Positions 26,125 to 34,617 of a stretch of DNA of 64,000 bases are shown here, piece by piece (within the stretch, counting starts at the first letter, position 1; every line of letters begins with the position of its first letter). The stretch covers positions 62,001-126,000 of the forward strand of contig CAKVDS010000001.1 of assembly GCA_934726455.1 (NCBI GenBank), written 5' to 3'. The notes beneath the pieces were generated by a model. It was not told where the DNA came from. It did no database searches and saw nothing but the letters and a program-made list of their open reading frames with translations. Made by a program: the position numbers and the translations under genes. This DNA comes from an uncultured Bacteroidales bacterium (GTDB taxonomy: Bacteria; Bacteroidota; Bacteroidia; Bacteroidales; UBA932).

Positions 26125-27147
26125 TTACAGCAACAGCATCACTGCGAAGACATACAGCAGGAATCCCTGAAGCTTGAGCTTGTCGGCGCTTGTACGGGTG
26201 ATCATGGTCTCGGTAGGGTCTGTCTGCAGCATGGATTCCAGTTCTTCCATGTGCGGAGGACGGTTGAAAGACCACTTGCTTATGATTTGACCGTCAGAGG
26301 CATAGGTGAGACCGCCGTTTGAGCGGTTGAGCGTCAGCAGGGTTTTCCTGTCTGCAAAATAGGTGTAAGGCAACACGTCAGGCCCGGCCAGCTGTGAGAT
26401 TTCTTCCGGATACGATGCCGTGAGCAGGATGGCGGTATAGCCTGCGGAAGAGGACTCCCGGAGAAGACCGGAAATCTTGTTCCAGCCTTTGCCGCCCGGT
26501 CTGGACGGGTCGTAGACGGAGCAGATCATCACCCTGTCATCGAGGGCCAGCGAATCAGCATATTCCCCGTCAGCATTGCTGAAAGACAATCCTTCAGCGG
26601 AGAGTTCCGCCCCGCATTTGTAATTGGTGAAGTCAACCATCGGTATGGACAGGGCAGAATACAGGAAAAACAGGCAGACAGATACACCTGTGATGCAGAA
26701 ACTTACATATTTCACTTTCCGTGTCGGCTCCTGACTGCCAGGTGGCAGGAAAGCCGCAGCCCAGAGAGCGAGCAATGCTATGTTCTTCAGAAAACTCTGA
26801 AGGTGAGTCAGGTGCACAGCCTCCCCGAAGCATCCGCAGTCCATCGACGGGTTGAAAATCAGCAGCACCAAAGTGAGCAGGGTGAAGAACGCGAGAACGG
26901 CGAGCGTGATTATGCCGGTGAGCCTCCGCCATACACCGCAAAGCAGGGCGGCTCCAAGAATCGTCTCCGCGAGCGCGCCTGCAGCCCCCGTAAAATACGC
27001 GAGAGGACGCAGGAAACCGAGGTGCAGGAATTTGAAATACTCCTCCACAACGAGCCCGGCACCTACCGGATCCATCAATTTCAGAAGACCCGCCACGAAG
27101 AAGACGAAGCCTATTATGATGGCGCTAATCCTTCTTATGATTCTCAT
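26125..27147 (-). CDS. BT_3928-family DoxX/MauE-like membrane protein
   Basis: This 340-residue protein begins with a DoxX/MauE-type four-helix membrane domain (residues ~1-140: FVFFVAGLLKLMDPVG, ETILGAALLCGVWRRLTG, FNPSMDCGCFGE). A further membrane segment and a ~190-residue thioredoxin-like extracytoplasmic region follow. The pair CGCFG resembles MauE-type proteins, which are linked to periplasmic thiol redox. The Bacteroides homologue family is called BT_3928. Its start lies 23 bases inside the 3' end of tmk, so the two are translationally coupled. The redox role is inferred. Confidence 0.75.
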   Translation of the reverse strand: MRIIRRISAIIIGFVFFVAGLLKLMDPVGAGLVVEEYFKFLHLGFLRPLAYFTGAAGALAETILGAALLCGVWRRLTGIITLAVLAFFTLLTLVLLIFNPSMDCGCFGEAVHLTHLQSFLKNIALLALWAAAFLPPGSQEPTRKVKYVSFCITGVSVCLFFLYSALSIPMVDFTNYKCGAELSAEGLSFSNADGEYADSLALDDRVMICSVYDPSRPGGKGWNKISGLLRESSSAGYTAILLTASYPEEISQLAGPDVLPYTYFADRKTLLTLNRSNGGLTYASDGQIISKWSFNRPPHMEELESMLQTDPTETMITRTSADKLKLQGFLLYVFAVMLLL

Positions 27148-27808
27148 ATATCTTCTTTATCTTTTCGAAAATGCTTTCAGCTGCCAGCATCCCGCCATCG
27201 GCATCCGAGCATCCGACGGGCAGAAACCGCGGGTCTGAGGCAGCCTGCCTGCGGTAGAAGTCCCTGACTCTGCGCTGGAAGTTGATGTCGGTTTCATGGA
27301 TGTCACTGCCCCCGTGCAGGTAGTCCCTGTCATTCCCGTCCCTGTGGGCCGTGAGGCTTTTCTCCACAAAAGCTATCGGGACGTCAAGGAACAGGTTCAG
27401 ATCCGGTCTCGGAAGTTTGAATGCCCCGTACTCCGTGTCGATGATCCATTTCCTCAGGGCTTCCGCCTCTTGATCCGAGCCCAGCTTTGCGCATTGGTAA
27501 GCTATGTTGGAATAGACATACCTGTCCAGAAGCACTGTGCTGCCCTCCTCGATGGCTTTCCTTATCATGGGTGCAGCCTCGCGTCTGTCCTCGGCGAATA
27601 GCAGGGCTACAAGCTGCGGGTGGACGGACTCGATTGTCCCGAAGTCCCCGCGCAGGAACTTGCTTATCAGCTCCCCGTACACAGGGGCGTCATATCGAGG
27701 GAAATGTATGTAATCGACTTTGGGACATACGCTCTGAAGATACTCTCTGAGCATCTTTACCTGCGTGGATTTCCCGGCCCCGTCAAGGCCTTCCAAAACT
27801 ATCAGCAT
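27125..27808 (-). CDS. tmk: thymidylate kinase
   Basis: This 227-residue enzyme phosphorylates dTMP to dTDP. The P-loop is EGLDGAGKST (6-15). Other family segments are the DR-x-Y type LLDRYVYSNIAYQ, LPRPDLNLFLDVPIAF and the region around RDYLHGGSDIHE. Length is normal for bacterial Tmk. Its -7 promoter box ends only five bases before the ATG, so the mRNA should have almost no leader. The BT_3928-like gene overlaps its 3' end. Confidence 0.95.
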   Translation of the reverse strand: MLIVLEGLDGAGKSTQVKMLREYLQSVCPKVDYIHFPRYDAPVYGELISKFLRGDFGTIESVHPQLVALLFAEDRREAAPMIRKAIEEGSTVLLDRYVYSNIAYQCAKLGSDQEAEALRKWIIDTEYGAFKLPRPDLNLFLDVPIAFVEKSLTAHRDGNDRDYLHGGSDIHETDINFQRRVRDFYRRQAASDPRFLPVGCSDADGGMLAAESIFEKIKKIYENHKKD

Positions 27809-27813
27809 AGACG

Positions 27814-27821
27814 CAAAGGTA
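27814..27821 (-). promoter_or_regulatory. -7 box of tmk
   Basis: TACCTTTG on the minus strand ends five bases before the tmk ATG, predicting a leaderless or nearly leaderless transcript. A clear -33 TTTG is not seen. Confidence 0.6.
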
Positions 27822-27833
27822 TGGATTTTTTGC

Positions 27834-27841
27834 TACTTTTG
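27834..27841 (+). promoter_or_regulatory. -7 box of folP
   Basis: TACTTTTG ends four bases before the folP ATG, again predicting a leaderless mRNA. It lies 12 bases from the opposing tmk box, so RNA polymerase could hardly serve both at once. Confidence 0.6.
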
Positions 27842-27845
27842 CATT

Positions 27846-28577
27846 ATGGTAAAGATAATGGGGATTGTGAATCTGACACCGGATTCATTTTGGGCTTCCA
27901 GCCGCGCCACGGCGCAGGAAGCGTTGCCGAGGATAGAACAGATGCTTGAAGACGGGGCCGACATCATCGACATCGGGGCCGTGTCCACACGGCCGGGAGC
28001 GGCTGACGTGAGCATGGAGGAGGAGTGGCGCAGGCTTGAGCCGGTGCTGCGCGAGCTTGACAGCCAGGTGCCGGTCTCGATCGACACCACAAATGCCGAG
28101 ATCGTCCGCAGGACTTACGACACCTTCGGGCGCTTCATCGTCAACGACATCTCCGCCGGAGAAGACGACCCGCAGATGCTGGGTACTGTCGGCAAACTCG
28201 GTCTGCCTTACATCGCGATGCACAAGAGGGGCAATCCCCGGACAATGGACGGGCAGTGCGACTACCCGGAAGGTGTGATCCCCGAACTGCTTGAGTATTT
28301 CGGGGGCTTTGCCATCACCGCCGCAACCAACGGCATAAAGGACTGGATACTCGACCCAGGCCTGGGCTTTGCCAAGACTCCGGAGCAGAATTGGGAAATC
28401 CTTGAGCATCTTGAAGATTTCAAGGTGCTTGGAAAACAGATACTCATAGGCGCGGCCGACAAGCGCTTCACCGCGGGGGACACAGAGAAGGCCCATCGCA
28501 CAGCACTTGAGCACGGGGCGGACATCCTCCGTGTGCATGACGTGAAAAAAGCCCGGCAGACCGCCGGGCTCGAATAA
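27846..28577 (+). CDS. folP: dihydropteroate synthase
   Basis: This 243-residue TIM-barrel enzyme joins pterin pyrophosphate to p-aminobenzoate in folate synthesis. It has the pterin-binding signatures MGIVNLTPDSFWASS (5-19) and DGADIIDIGAVSTRPGA, then SIDTTNAEIVR, VNDISAGEDDP, YIAMHKRGNP and DPGLGFAKT. The start MVKIMGIVNLTPDSF is preferred because in-frame upstream codons would overlap the promoter and tmk. It is slightly short of the ~270-280 residues usual for DHPS, with compact loops, but all core motifs are present. Confidence 0.94.
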   Translation: MVKIMGIVNLTPDSFWASSRATAQEALPRIEQMLEDGADIIDIGAVSTRPGAADVSMEEEWRRLEPVLRELDSQVPVSIDTTNAEIVRRTYDTFGRFIVNDISAGEDDPQMLGTVGKLGLPYIAMHKRGNPRTMDGQCDYPEGVIPELLEYFGGFAITAATNGIKDWILDPGLGFAKTPEQNWEILEHLEDFKVLGKQILIGAADKRFTAGDTEKAHRTALEHGADILRVHDVKKARQTAGLE

Positions 28578-28591
28578 TCTTTAAGTAATAT

Positions 28592-29479
28592 CTACTCCGC
28601 AAACAGAGAAGGGACGCTGTCGCAGTTGCCTTCAGGCGAACTGTCCACCTTGCTGAACTTCAGCACCACGAGCGCGGTGACGATCAAGCAGGCGGCAAAC
28701 ATCGCCCAATACACCGGTATTGGGAACACCTCCATCCAGCTGTCTGCATCTTTGAGAGAGTCTATGTTGCTCATTACCAGCGATACAGTGTTGTTGGTGA
28801 AATGCATCAGCATCGTCAGTCTGAGAGATCCTGTCTTGTAGTAGACATAGCCGAACAGGCATCCGAGCAGGAAAGCCGGCAGCGCCTGCCAAGGGTTGAG
28901 GTGTATCAGTGCGAAGAACAGGGCTGACAACACGATGGCCCACGTTGGCTTTACCTTGTTGCCGAGCAGTCCTCTCAATACCATTCCCCGGCACAGCCAC
29001 TCTTCAAAGAACGGAGCAAATATGCTCACACACAGAAAATTGAGCAGCAGGTTCCCCTGTGTCATGCTCTCAAGCATCTGTTCGAGCCATTCCGGCATCG
29101 GTGGCATGAGCTGGCTCAGGGCATCTGTGCAGAACGCCAGGGAGATTGTCCCCGCAGCTGCCAGCACTGCGCACAAGACACCTCCGACAGGGCGGAAATT
29201 GTTGCTGTCAAGCTTCAGCCCACCGCCTGTGAAACTGCGTGCCCGGCTCTTGGCTCCGGCATACATCATCGCCGGGATGAACATCACCGGATAAGAGACG
29301 ATCATGGCGTATTCCGTCCCCTTGTCCGCGCCGAGCACGGCGGTAAAGAGGAACGTGATTACGTTGCCCAATATGCTTCCGAGCATGAGCATCGCCAGCA
29401 GAACCAGTATCTCCTTGATGCCCGGCACGAACCAGGAGTAGTTGTCGAAGAACTTGTAGTTCCGGACCTTTTTTCCCAT
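28592..29479 (-). CDS. CPBP-family intramembrane metalloprotease
   Basis: This 295-residue protein has about seven hydrophobic segments and the CPBP (Abi/CAAX protease) motifs: FFEEWLCRGMVLRG (the EExxxR motif), FALIHLNPWQALPAFLLG (H-x3-N-type motif) and LTMLMHFTNNTVS near the C-terminus. Such proteins are glutamic or metallo-type membrane proteases, or immunity-like factors. The substrate is not known. It lies 6 bases downstream of the nucleotidyltransferase gene and so is likely in its operon. The folP gene converges on it across a 14-base gap. Confidence 0.86.
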   Translation of the reverse strand: MGKKVRNYKFFDNYSWFVPGIKEILVLLAMLMLGSILGNVITFLFTAVLGADKGTEYAMIVSYPVMFIPAMMYAGAKSRARSFTGGGLKLDSNNFRPVGGVLCAVLAAAGTISLAFCTDALSQLMPPMPEWLEQMLESMTQGNLLLNFLCVSIFAPFFEEWLCRGMVLRGLLGNKVKPTWAIVLSALFFALIHLNPWQALPAFLLGCLFGYVYYKTGSLRLTMLMHFTNNTVSLVMSNIDSLKDADSWMEVFPIPVYWAMFAACLIVTALVVLKFSKVDSSPEGNCDSVPSLFAE

Positions 29480-29485
29480 TGCTGC

Positions 29486-30418
29486 CTATTTGTAGAGTGG
29501 GGAAGGGTAGATGCCCTCGGCTGCCAGCTGCGCGAACTTGGCGACGACGGCAGGTCTGTCCTCCTTGTAGGTGACTCCGAACCAGTGCGACGGTGTGGAA
29601 AGCACCTCGCAACCGGCTTCACCACACTTAATCATTACATCTACCGCGTACGGGATATAGAACTCTTTCTTGAGCTCCTGACTGTTTGCCTGGAGGAAAT
29701 CCTTGAAGATTCTTTCCGCTTTAGGGAAGAAGTCCGGGGTGAATCCCCACATGTTCATCGAGCAGAGATCCTTGCCGTTGAGGGTGACGTGCTCTCCGGT
29801 GACGGAGTTGTCTCCTGTGACCTTGCCATCAGCTTCCTTGATGATGTTGAGGTGCTCTACGACATCAGTGAGGTGGTGCCCTTCATCATAGTGGCAGATG
29901 CCTCTTGACACGCCTCCGGATTCGCTCAGGGTGTGGTCGAGCTCAAATCCTACTATGGAGTATACCCCCTCGCTGTCCGAGTGCTCCATGCACCACTTGG
30001 CAGCGGTCTGGAAAGATTCACGGCCATAGAAATCATCCCCGTTGATCACGAGGAACGGCTCATTGATCACGTCTTTGGCCATAAGGACAGCATGCGCCGT
30101 GCCCCACGGTTTCTGCCTTTCCGGGTTGAGGCTGAATCCGGCCGGGATCTTGCTCAGCTCTTGGGTTACAAAGACAAACTCGAGAGGCTGTCCGTCCGGA
30201 CATTTGACATCGCTGTACTTGTTCTTTACGCTTTCTTTGAATGCGTCCAGAAAGTACTCGCGTACTACATATACAACTTTTCCGAATCCGGCGTTCACCG
30301 CGTCATAGATCGAGTAGTCGATGATCGTCTCTCCGTTCGGGCCTAGGCCGTCCATCTGTTTGAGTCCGCCGTAGCGGCTGCCCATGCCGGCCGCAAGGAC
30401 CAAAAGTGCAGGTTTCAT
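29486..30418 (-). CDS. sugar-nucleotidyltransferase-like protein
   Basis: This 310-residue protein has the NTP-transferase fold. The N-terminal signature is LAAGMGSRYGGLKQMDGLGPNGE (7-29), followed by KPWGTAHAVLMAKDVI and the metal-site pair in FLVINGDDFYG. I start at MKPALLVLAAG. The C-terminal third is not the left-handed helix of GlmU. Homologues are annotated simply as nucleotidyltransferases and probably activate a sugar phosphate. The exact sugar cannot be deduced. Confidence 0.82.
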   Translation of the reverse strand: MKPALLVLAAGMGSRYGGLKQMDGLGPNGETIIDYSIYDAVNAGFGKVVYVVREYFLDAFKESVKNKYSDVKCPDGQPLEFVFVTQELSKIPAGFSLNPERQKPWGTAHAVLMAKDVINEPFLVINGDDFYGRESFQTAAKWCMEHSDSEGVYSIVGFELDHTLSESGGVSRGICHYDEGHHLTDVVEHLNIIKEADGKVTGDNSVTGEHVTLNGKDLCSMNMWGFTPDFFPKAERIFKDFLQANSQELKKEFYIPYAVDVMIKCGEAGCEVLSTPSHWFGVTYKEDRPAVVAKFAQLAAEGIYPSPLYK

Positions 30419-30436
30419 AATAAAGTGTTGATTGGT

Positions 30437-30466
30437 TTTGAGTTTGGGCAAATTTAATTAATTTTG
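30437..30466 (+). promoter_or_regulatory. promoter of the DivIC-like gene
   Basis: TTTG at 30437-30440, 18 bases and TAATTTTG at 30459-30466 fit the Bacteroidetes form. A TAAATTTG box on the opposite strand (30456-30449) could serve the nucleotidyltransferase gene; the two boxes overlap. Confidence 0.55.
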
Positions 30467-30476
30467 CGCAAAGTCT

Positions 30477-30806
30477 ATGGGAATTTTCAAAGATTTGTGG
30501 AATCGCGACAAGGATAAGGGCAGGGAAGAGCAGCGTTCTTTCCTCCGCTATGCCGTTGTGGCTACGGCTGTGTTTGTCGTTTTCATGTTTGTCAAGAAAG
30601 ACAATGTCCTGACCTGGATCAATGCAGGTTTCACGCTGCGGGCGCAGCAGAAGCAGATAGAGTCGCTTGAATTGAAGAACAAGGGGCTTGACCGCAAGCT
30701 GGACGATCTGTTGACCAGCCGGGACTCCCTTGAGCGTTTCGCGCGTGAGACATACTATTTCGCAGCGCCCGGGGATGACGTCTATATTGATGAGACCGGC
30801 CGGTAA
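30477..30806 (+). CDS. FtsB/DivIC-type septum formation initiator
   Basis: This 109-residue bitopic membrane protein has a short cytoplasmic N-terminus rich in charged residues, one membrane helix (YAVVATAVFVVFMFV, ~25-39), and an extracytoplasmic coiled coil (RAQQKQIESLELKNKGLDRKL). It ends with the DivIC-family FARETYYF segment. DivIC/FtsB connects with FtsL and FtsQ in the divisome. Its 3' end overlaps the convergent tilS gene by 25 bases. Confidence 0.86.
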   Translation: MGIFKDLWNRDKDKGREEQRSFLRYAVVATAVFVVFMFVKKDNVLTWINAGFTLRAQQKQIESLELKNKGLDRKLDDLLTSRDSLERFARETYYFAAPGDDVYIDETGR

Positions 30807-32014
30807 CTCAGACGTACCACCTCCTTGCAGTCTTCGCCGACTTTGATGCTCTCATCTATTCTGCAGCATAGCAGGGCGGCGACATGATGCCCGTCCAGCT
30901 CGATTACTTCCGCCTCCTCTTTGGCTTGGGCTGGCCATCCGAGTGAGGTGAAAATGTCTGAAATCTTCTTCCTTTTCCCTCCCATGCCCAGAGGACACAT
31001 CCAGTCTCCCGCTTGCCAACGCCTGATTTTCAGAGGCCAGCTGAGTTTTGCCCGGTCTGCGATCAGTATACCGTCCTTCTGTTTGAGAGATGTCAGATCT
31101 TCTCTTGAGATGAACTCGCAAAACAGTTCCCTTGAGGGACGGGGCCTTCTGATGTGGATTCCTGAAGAAGTACACTCGACCGGGCCGAATCTTTTCCCTC
31201 CGATGGGGCCGCCTTCATCGATCGCTCTTTTGAGAGACTCGAATTCGTCATTGCCTATTCCGCTGTCTTCAAGAAGCCTCCACAGTACATAGTCCCGGTG
31301 CCGGATTTCCCTAAGGGCCGGTATCGAGATGCTGTTGTCCGGGAGAATTACTTTCCCTCTGGCATCACGGAAGCAGTCTTCCGCTATGTCGCGCACCTGC
31401 GCGAATCTGCGCATGTCCCCGTTCAGAGTGCGGATAAAAGACGGATTCAGTTCCTTCAAGATGGGGAAAACCTCGTTGCGCAGGCGGTTGCGCTTGTAAT
31501 CGTTCTCTCTGTTGGTCCGGTCTTCTCTCCACTCAAGTCCGCGTTCTTCCATCCATTTCCGGATTTCACTTCGGTCCGTGCCAAGCAGAGGCCGGAGCAC
31601 CCCGGGCCGGTCCCCCATCCCGCTGATGCCTCGTATTCCTGTGCCCCTCAATAAGTTGAGCAGCAGAGTCTCGGCGTTGTCATTTGCGTTGTGGGCCACT
31701 GCCACTGCCTCGAATCCTCTTTCTTTGCACAATTGTGCGAACCAGTTGTAGCGCAGTTCGCGGGCGGCCATCTCTATGCTCATGGAGTGCTGCTCCGCGT
31801 ATCCTGCCGTGTCGAACCTTTTCGCGCAGAATTCAATCCCGTGCTCGGCGCACCATCTTCTCACGAATTCCTCATCGCCGTCGGATTCGCTCCCGCGCAG
31901 CGCGAAATTGCAGTGCGCCACAGCAAAACGGGCTCCGGGAAAAAGCTCCGAAGCCCTGTTTGCCATATACATGGAGTCTATGCCTCCGCTCACAGCGAGG
32001 AGAATAAGTCTCAT
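30782..32014 (-). CDS. tilS: tRNA(Ile)-lysidine synthetase
   Basis: This 410-residue enzyme converts C34 of tRNA-Ile(CAU) to lysidine so that it reads AUA. The PP-loop SGGIDS is at 9-14, followed by AHCNFALRGSESDGDEEFVR and AVAHNANDNAETLLLNLLRGTGIRG, and a C-terminal substrate-binding domain with LKIRRWQAGDWMCPLGMGGKRKK. I start at MRLILLAVSGG. The ATG overlaps the stop of the DUF3078 gene by four bases (ATGA). Confidence 0.94.
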   Translation of the reverse strand: MRLILLAVSGGIDSMYMANRASELFPGARFAVAHCNFALRGSESDGDEEFVRRWCAEHGIEFCAKRFDTAGYAEQHSMSIEMAARELRYNWFAQLCKERGFEAVAVAHNANDNAETLLLNLLRGTGIRGISGMGDRPGVLRPLLGTDRSEIRKWMEERGLEWREDRTNRENDYKRNRLRNEVFPILKELNPSFIRTLNGDMRRFAQVRDIAEDCFRDARGKVILPDNSISIPALREIRHRDYVLWRLLEDSGIGNDEFESLKRAIDEGGPIGGKRFGPVECTSSGIHIRRPRPSRELFCEFISREDLTSLKQKDGILIADRAKLSWPLKIRRWQAGDWMCPLGMGGKRKKISDIFTSLGWPAQAKEEAEVIELDGHHVAALLCCRIDESIKVGEDCKEVVRLSYRPVSSI

Positions 32015-33018
32015 CTCTTGTTGCTGATAAGGTAGGTGAAGTTGACGGAGAAGAACTCCTTGAACTGTATCCTCTGCTTGCCGTCGATGATGACGATAGG
32101 ATCGTATATCATCCACGTGCTGAGACCTATCTTGAAGTACTTGGCCAGCTGCCAGGTGATCTTGTTGTCCCAGTTGATCCTGTTGTACTTGAACGGCTTG
32201 TTGAGGTAGTCGGTGAACAGGACCAGCTGTGTCTCGTACTTGAGGTCATCGTTGACGGAGGTCCTGTAGTTGATTTTCACCTGGGCACCGAACTGGAAAA
32301 GCTGGCTGTGGTAGCTGCTTCCAAGTTCCGGATCCAGATCCGCCTCCCTGAGCTTCATACCGTATTTCTTTCTGAGTTCCTCCTTGGTACAGATGGTGAA
32401 ACCTCCCGTCAACGGGGCCAGGTTGACGTTGAACCAGTCCACGGGGGTCCATTCCATACCGAACGCTATGGTGGAGTAGGCAGGGGAGAGGAAGCTGGAC
32501 TTGAGTGTGCCGTTCCACTTGCCGCTCTGCTCGTCCTGTTTGTAGGAGTCGTAGCTGTCAGTGAACTGTGAGCGGAAGTCAAACGAGGCCGTGTAGTTCC
32601 AGTCGCTGTCCTTGAGAATCTTGTATGCCAGACGGCTTTCGAACTTTATGAGATCATTGCTTTTCTGGAGCAGGTTCTCCTTGTCCGCCGACCACAAGAA
32701 TCCGTATTGGAGCTGGAGACGGTTGGTCCAGCTCACCAGTTCCTTGGAATAGTTGGCATTGGCATCGACTCCGATGCTGAGCGTGAGGGTGTTGTATCCG
32801 CCTGCCGCCCAGTTCCAGAGGCTTGTGTTGCTGGTGCCGAGGTCGAACTGTGTCCAGCTGTTCCAATATTGTGGCCTGTCCTGGGCGTCTTTTGCGGCGG
32901 GGGCCTCCTGCAGGGCCTCGGCTGCCGCCTCCATGGCTTTCTGCAGGGCATCGTCCTGAGCATGCAGGCTCAGACATGCGGCAAGGGCGGCCGCCGTCAG
33001 TGTCAGAGTTTTCTTCAT
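32011..33018 (-). CDS. DUF3078 outer-membrane/periplasmic protein
   Basis: This 335-residue exported protein has a signal peptide ending near LHAQDD (residue 20). The mature protein opens with an Ala/Glu-rich helix, then SWTQFDLGTSNTSLWNWAAGG, typical of DUF3078, and continues as repeated beta strands like an outer-membrane barrel. The start MKKTLTLTAAA is chosen because the frame upstream runs back into proS. It lies 1 base downstream of proS and overlaps tilS by four bases, so the three form one minus-strand unit. Function is unknown. Confidence 0.82.
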   Translation of the reverse strand: MKKTLTLTAAALAACLSLHAQDDALQKAMEAAAEALQEAPAAKDAQDRPQYWNSWTQFDLGTSNTSLWNWAAGGYNTLTLSIGVDANANYSKELVSWTNRLQLQYGFLWSADKENLLQKSNDLIKFESRLAYKILKDSDWNYTASFDFRSQFTDSYDSYKQDEQSGKWNGTLKSSFLSPAYSTIAFGMEWTPVDWFNVNLAPLTGGFTICTKEELRKKYGMKLREADLDPELGSSYHSQLFQFGAQVKINYRTSVNDDLKYETQLVLFTDYLNKPFKYNRINWDNKITWQLAKYFKIGLSTWMIYDPIVIIDGKQRIQFKEFFSVNFTYLISNKR

Positions 33019-33019
33019 G

Positions 33020-34498
33020 CTAGTAGGATATTGCGAATACGACTCTCCTGTGTGAAGGTTTGCCGGAGAATATGTCCTTGCCTTCTTCTTCACACACGCA
33101 ACTGTCAACTGGGATGCAGCGGATCGTGGCCTTGGTGGCGTCCTTGATGGCCTGCTCGGTCTCCACGGTTCCGTCCCAGTGGCAGAGGAGGAACTTCCCG
33201 GTCTGGATCTTCTCCCTGAACTCTTCCCAGCTGTCGCATTTCTCGATATGGGAGTCGCGGAACGCGAGAGCCTTGTTGTATATGTTTGTCTGGATGTCCT
33301 CAAGAAGGGCTTGAATATGCTCGGCGATGCCTTCGAGAGACATGGTCTCTTTGGTCAGTGTGTCCCTGCGGGCCACTTCCACCGTGCCTGAGGCGAGGTC
33401 CCTGGCGCCCATGGCGAGGCGTACAGGCACTCCTTTCAATTCCCATTCCGCGAATTTGAACCCGGGCCGCAGCGTGTCCCTGTCGTCTATCTTGCAGCTG
33501 ATTCCGAGTTTGTCCAGAGCGAGACGTATCTCGTCCATCTTGGCGAGCACCTGCGAGTGCTCTTCATCAGTCTTGTATATGGGCACCATCACGACCTGTA
33601 TCGGGGCGAGCCTTGGCGGAAGCACCAGCCCGTTGTCGTCACCGTGAGCCATCACGAGCGCTCCCATCAGACGGGTGCTGACTCCCCACGATGTGGCCCA
33701 TACGTATTCCTGCTTTCCCTCTTTGTTGGTGAACTGCACGTCGAAGGATTTGGCGAAGTTCTGCCCGAGAAAATGGGATGTGCCGGCCTGAAGGGCCTTG
33801 CCGTCCTGCATCATGGCTTCGATGGTCAAGGTGTCAAGCGCGCCGGCGAACCTTTCATTGGGGCTCTTGTGCCCTACGATTACCGGCAGGGCCAGTACAT
33901 TGCGGGCGAAATCGGCGTAGACATGCACCATCTCATAGGCTTTTGCCTCTGCTTCTTCCGCGGTGGCATGGGCTGTGTGTCCCTCCTGCCAGAGAAATTC
34001 CGCAGTGCGCAGGAAAAGCCTTGTGCGCATCTCCCAGCGCACCACATTGCACCATTGGTTGCAGAGCACAGGAAGATCCCTCCATGAGGTTATCCAATTT
34101 TTGTATGTGCTCCAGATTATGGTTTCGGAGGTCGGGCGGACTATCAGCTCTTCTTCAAGCTTGGCGCTCGGGTCGACCACCACGCCTTTGCCGTCGGGGT
34201 CGTTCATCAGGCGGTGGTGCGTCACGACTGCGCACTCCTTGGCGAATCCTGCCACATGTTCCGCCTCGCGGCTGAAGAATGACTTGGGGATGAACAGCGG
34301 GAAATACGCGTTCTGTACCCCCGTCTTTTTGAATCTGCCGTCGAGCGCGGCCTGCATCTTCTCCCAGATTGCATACCCGTACGGTTTGATGACCATACAA
34401 CCCCTTACTGCGGACTGCTCCGCCAGATCTGCCTTGATTACCAGATCGTTGTACCACTGAGAATAGTTCTCAGAGCGTTTGGTGACCTCTTTTGCCAT
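33020..34498 (-). CDS. proS: prolyl-tRNA synthetase, archaeal/eukaryotic type
   Basis: This 492-residue ProRS lacks the inserted editing domain of the E. coli type. Class II motifs are seen in MVIKPYGYAIWEKMQ, the VRPTSETIIWSTYKNWITSWRDLP and NQWCNVVRWEMRTRLFLRTAEFLWQEGHTAH block, and WATSWGVSTRLMGALVMAHGDDNGLVLPPRLAP. A C-terminal anticodon-binding domain and a zinc-like C-terminal extension end the protein. This type is usual in Bacteroidetes. It is the first gene of the proS-DUF3078-tilS unit. Confidence 0.96.
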   Translation of the reverse strand: MAKEVTKRSENYSQWYNDLVIKADLAEQSAVRGCMVIKPYGYAIWEKMQAALDGRFKKTGVQNAYFPLFIPKSFFSREAEHVAGFAKECAVVTHHRLMNDPDGKGVVVDPSAKLEEELIVRPTSETIIWSTYKNWITSWRDLPVLCNQWCNVVRWEMRTRLFLRTAEFLWQEGHTAHATAEEAEAKAYEMVHVYADFARNVLALPVIVGHKSPNERFAGALDTLTIEAMMQDGKALQAGTSHFLGQNFAKSFDVQFTNKEGKQEYVWATSWGVSTRLMGALVMAHGDDNGLVLPPRLAPIQVVMVPIYKTDEEHSQVLAKMDEIRLALDKLGISCKIDDRDTLRPGFKFAEWELKGVPVRLAMGARDLASGTVEVARRDTLTKETMSLEGIAEHIQALLEDIQTNIYNKALAFRDSHIEKCDSWEEFREKIQTGKFLLCHWDGTVETEQAIKDATKATIRCIPVDSCVCEEEGKDIFSGKPSHRRVVFAISY

Positions 34499-34546
34499 AT
34501 TCTTGTAGAAAGTCTGCGTTTTTTTTCGAAATTTGCATCTATATAT

Positions 34547-34572
34547 AGAATCGGGCGTGGGCCCGGATTCTT
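34547..34572 (+). other. hairpin in the 119-base gap between proS and the lipoprotein gene
   Basis: AGAATCGGGC and GCCCGGATTCT can pair with one bulge. No T-run follows on either strand, so I do not call it a terminator. It could lie in the 5' leader of the divergent plus-strand gene. No confident promoter was found in this gap. Confidence 0.35.
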
Positions 34573-34617
34573 TGCAGACGCAAAGATACTAATTATAAAT
34601 TAACAGGAGACTGTAAC

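Noticed and set aside
34547..34572. Terminator of proS or of the lipoprotein gene
   Set aside because: It lies upstream of both genes and lacks a T-run on either strand.
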